DNA of 22,063 nucleotides from contig CAVENX010000047.1 in assembly GCA_963617275.1 (NCBI GenBank), positions 1 to 22,063 on the forward strand, written 5' to 3'. Position 1 is the first letter of the stretch. The number at the start of each line of letters is the position of its first letter. The position numbers and the translations under genes were made by a program. Source of the stretch: Limivicinus sp963617275 (lineage in GTDB: Bacteria > Bacillota > Clostridia > Oscillospirales > Oscillospiraceae). The notes beneath the pieces are model-generated. The model did not search any database and had not been told where the DNA came from. It saw nothing but the letters and a program-made list of their open reading frames with translations. Shown one piece after another: positions 20,732 through 22,063 of this stretch.

Positions 20732-20820
20732 TGGCGGAGAGTAAGGGATTCGAACCCCTGTGGCGTTGCCGCCTAACGGTTTTCAAGACCGCCCCGTTAT
20801 GACCGCTTCGGTAACTCTCC
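20732..20820 (-). tRNA. tRNA-Ser (anticodon UGA), CCA encoded
   Basis: On the minus strand GGAGAGT (20814-20820) pairs with ACTCTCC (20736-20742) as the acceptor stem. The discriminator is G (20735) and CCA is encoded (20732-20734). The anticodon arm is CGGTC-TTGAAAA-CCG, with TGA as anticodon. A long variable arm (TTAGGCGGCAACGCC region) and the T-arm GGGGTTCGAATCCC complete a class II serine tRNA. Confidence 0.95.
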
Positions 20821-20839
20821 ATATAAAATTAGCTTTATA

Positions 20840-20869
20840 TTTATACCACACCGCAGACTGTGTTGTCAA
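20840..20869 (-). promoter_or_regulatory. Promoter of tRNA-Ser
   Basis: On the minus strand TTGACA (20864-20869), an 18-nt spacer and TATAAA (20840-20845) lie about 20 nt before the tRNA 5' end. Confidence 0.7.
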
Positions 20870-20890
20870 CAAAAATAAGTAGACAGCGTC

Positions 20891-20919
20891 TTGACGCATA
20901 ATAATACGTAGAATATAAT
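20891..20919 (+). promoter_or_regulatory. Promoter of the NlpC/P60 lipoprotein gene
   Basis: TTGACG (20891-20896), a 17-nt spacer and TATAAT (20914-20919), 39 nt upstream of the ATG at 20959. Confidence 0.75.
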
Positions 20920-20958
20920 ACCACTGTTATATTCGTATGATCAGATGAGGCGCGAACA

Positions 20959-21861
20959 ATGAGAAAGAAATTGATGCGTCCTGCTGTTGCTATCATATGC
21001 GCGATATATACCCTCGCCAGCTGCAGCGGCCATTTTAGAAAACCGGTCAAGGCAATATCACAATATGAAAATGAAAAAAGCTTCGCCGCCGGATTGGACT
21101 GGTTTGCCGACAACGGCAGCTGCCTCAGCTTTTCAAGGGACGGCTCAGGATCGCTTGACGGCATAAGCTTCCGGTGGACGGAGCGTGCAGGGTGCATTGA
21201 ATGTGTTTTTGCCCCGGGCAGTGTCATAGGAAAGACACTGAAGCTTTACGAAAACTTTGATGACGGCTTTCCCACCATTGACGGGGATGAAATAAGCTAT
21301 TCTGCCGTAAAGCCGCGATCCGGAGTCAACGAAACGGAAACGGAGGCGGTTTTGCCGGAAACCGCTGAAGAGCCGACTGCGGAGGAGCTTGCTGCGCAGG
21401 AAGGGCAGGCTGCCGCAAATATGTGCTTCGCTTTCATAGGCTGGAACTACAAATACGGGGGAAAGACGCCCGAAACAGGCTTTGACTGTTCGGGACTTGT
21501 CTATTATATATATGAGCAGCTTGGATATCGCCTTGAGCGCGTGGCAAATGCACAGGCAAAGCAGGGGATACTTATCGAAAAGGAAAATATGCAGCCGGGG
21601 GACGTTCTGTGCTTCGGTGCACCGGGTTATTGCAGCCATGTGGGAATATATGTGGGGCAAGGCTATTACATACACGCGATGGGAGCGGAATACGGGGTGG
21701 TTGCGTCCGCTCTTGACGATCCGTATCTGAAGCGGCCGCAGTACGAGGTGCGGCGCTTTGCGGGATGTGATTGGCTGAGGGCAGATAAGATCGACGCTGC
21801 GCTTGCGGCAGGACTGCCGGTTCCCACACCGCCCGCCGACAGCGATCAAAGCAAGGGATGA
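20959..21861 (+). CDS. NlpC/P60-family peptidoglycan hydrolase, lipoprotein
   Basis: A 300-residue exported cell-wall hydrolase. A positively charged start (MRKKLMR) and hydrophobic stretch lead to the lipobox LASC with C22 as the lipidated cysteine, so it should be anchored outside the membrane. Residues about 30-120 form a small domain of unknown type, and 125-150 is an acidic Glu/Ala linker. The NlpC/P60 cysteine peptidase domain spans about 150-270: FDCSGLVYYIYEQLG with C177, CSHVGIYVG with H227 and YYIHAMG with H239. The family cleaves D-gamma-glutamyl-diaminopimelate or related stem-peptide bonds. It is a single gene with its own promoter; GATGAGG precedes the ATG. Confidence 0.9.
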   Translation: MRKKLMRPAVAIICAIYTLASCSGHFRKPVKAISQYENEKSFAAGLDWFADNGSCLSFSRDGSGSLDGISFRWTERAGCIECVFAPGSVIGKTLKLYENFDDGFPTIDGDEISYSAVKPRSGVNETETEAVLPETAEEPTAEELAAQEGQAAANMCFAFIGWNYKYGGKTPETGFDCSGLVYYIYEQLGYRLERVANAQAKQGILIEKENMQPGDVLCFGAPGYCSHVGIYVGQGYYIHAMGAEYGVVASALDDPYLKRPQYEVRRFAGCDWLRADKIDAALAAGLPVPTPPADSDQSKG

Positions 21862-21904
21862 CAAGCCGCGCCGCTCTTGCCAAGTGAAAATATAAATATA
21901 AAGA

Positions 21905-21939
21905 CGGTGCAGCCCATTCCGAAGGAATTGGCTGCACCG
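21905..21939 (+). terminator. Long hairpin after the lipoprotein gene
   Basis: CGGTGCAGCC (21905-21914) pairs with GGCTGCACCG (21930-21939), and ATTCC/GGAAT extend it inside around a small loop. No U-tract follows, but position and strength suit a terminator. Confidence 0.65.
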
Positions 21940-21955
21940 CGAGGCTGTCAAAGAA

Positions 21956-22031
21956 TTATGTACCAAAGCCGGATAACAGAGCAGCAGGGGAGCTTGAGGG
22001 GGCAAGGCCCGCCTCAAATCGGATAAACCGC
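21956..22031. repeat. Dispersed repeat with an embedded reading frame, copy B
   Basis: The second copy of the 76-nt repeat found at 11423-11498, in the same orientation with eight substitutions and no indels. The minus strand reads RRFIRFEAGLAPSSSPAALL then SGFGT and a stop. It stands in intergenic sequence between two hairpins. Confidence 0.8.
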
Positions 22032-22034
22032 CGT

Positions 22035-22062
22035 CGAAAGCCTTGATATATCAAGGCTTTCG
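22035..22062. terminator. Perfect 28-nt palindrome at the window end
   Basis: CGAAAGCCTTGATA (22035-22048) is followed directly by its exact reverse complement TATCAAGGCTTTCG (22049-22062). It could be a terminator-like hairpin, possibly for a gene beyond the window, or the border of the adjacent dispersed repeat. Confidence 0.5.
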
Positions 22063-22063
22063 G

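Noticed and set aside
20732..20820. tRNA-Ser as the attachment site of the adjacent island
   Set aside because: I found no second copy of the tRNA 3' end within the window, and large serine recombinases seldom use tRNA genes. The proximity is noted but not claimed as an att site.
21145..22017. 290-codon minus-strand open frame opposite the NlpC/P60 gene
   Set aside because: Its start lies in the dispersed repeat and the rest is antisense to a well-supported lipoprotein gene.

Overview
The window looks like accessory chromosome from a gut-type clostridium (Bacillota, probably Oscillospirales or Lachnospirales). The evidence is strong AGGAGG-type ribosome binding sites, TTGACA/TATAAT promoters, mixed base composition, ECF transporter and TetR families typical of Clostridia, and a CCA-encoding tRNA-Ser. 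No genus is claimed.

Layout. (1) 1-2.0 kb: an intact tyrosine recombinase (minus strand) beside frameshifted remains of conjugation genes, i.e. debris of an integrative conjugative element. (2) 2.1-4.1 kb: an intact acyl-ACP thioesterase, a stop-riddled minus-strand gene, and the collapsed remains of an ABC three-component (ABC-3C/DUF2326) conflict system whose downstream XRE regulator is still intact. (3) 4.2-11.4 kb: a long plus-strand run of tightly spaced genes. It holds an unknown protein, two alpha/beta hydrolases, a chimeric methyltransferase start, an L-2-amino-thiazoline-4-carboxylate (ATC) hydrolase-family protein, a SAM methyltransferase, a GNAT acetyltransferase, two small membrane proteins around a 35-residue ORF, a membrane-tethered methyltransferase and a second ATC hydrolase-family protein. 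(4) 11.4-15.6 kb: a minus-strand ECF-type ATPase gene that appears to be an internal-deletion fusion, followed by a DtxR-like fragment capped by a dispersed repeat and preceded by a DtxR-box-like site. Then come two divergent paralogous TetR genes with related but diverged palindromic operators, the second coupled to a third ATC hydrolase-family gene. (5) 15.8-16.6 kb: an AraC fragment and a cluster of hairpins and palindromic repeats. (6) 16.6-19.5 kb: a visibly AT-richer minus-strand operon, sce7726-type nuclease-like protein, sce7725-type protein, RES-domain protein, next to a frameshifted, truncated serine recombinase (19.7-20.6 kb) and tRNA-Ser(UGA). (7) 20.9-22.1 kb: an NlpC/P60 lipoprotein, a terminator-like hairpin, and the second copy of the dispersed repeat.

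How it works together. The intact parts suggest three units. One is a set of three ATC hydrolase-family paralogues with small-molecule tailoring enzymes (methyl-, acetyl-transfer, ester/amide hydrolysis) and dedicated TetR switches. The second is a three-gene putative defence or toxin operon (sce7726-sce7725-RES) on a mobile segment. The third is a decayed metal or siderophore-type uptake locus. Much of the window shows decay by small indels and by deletions that join unrelated reading frames. All functional statements come from reading motifs by eye; no database search was possible.
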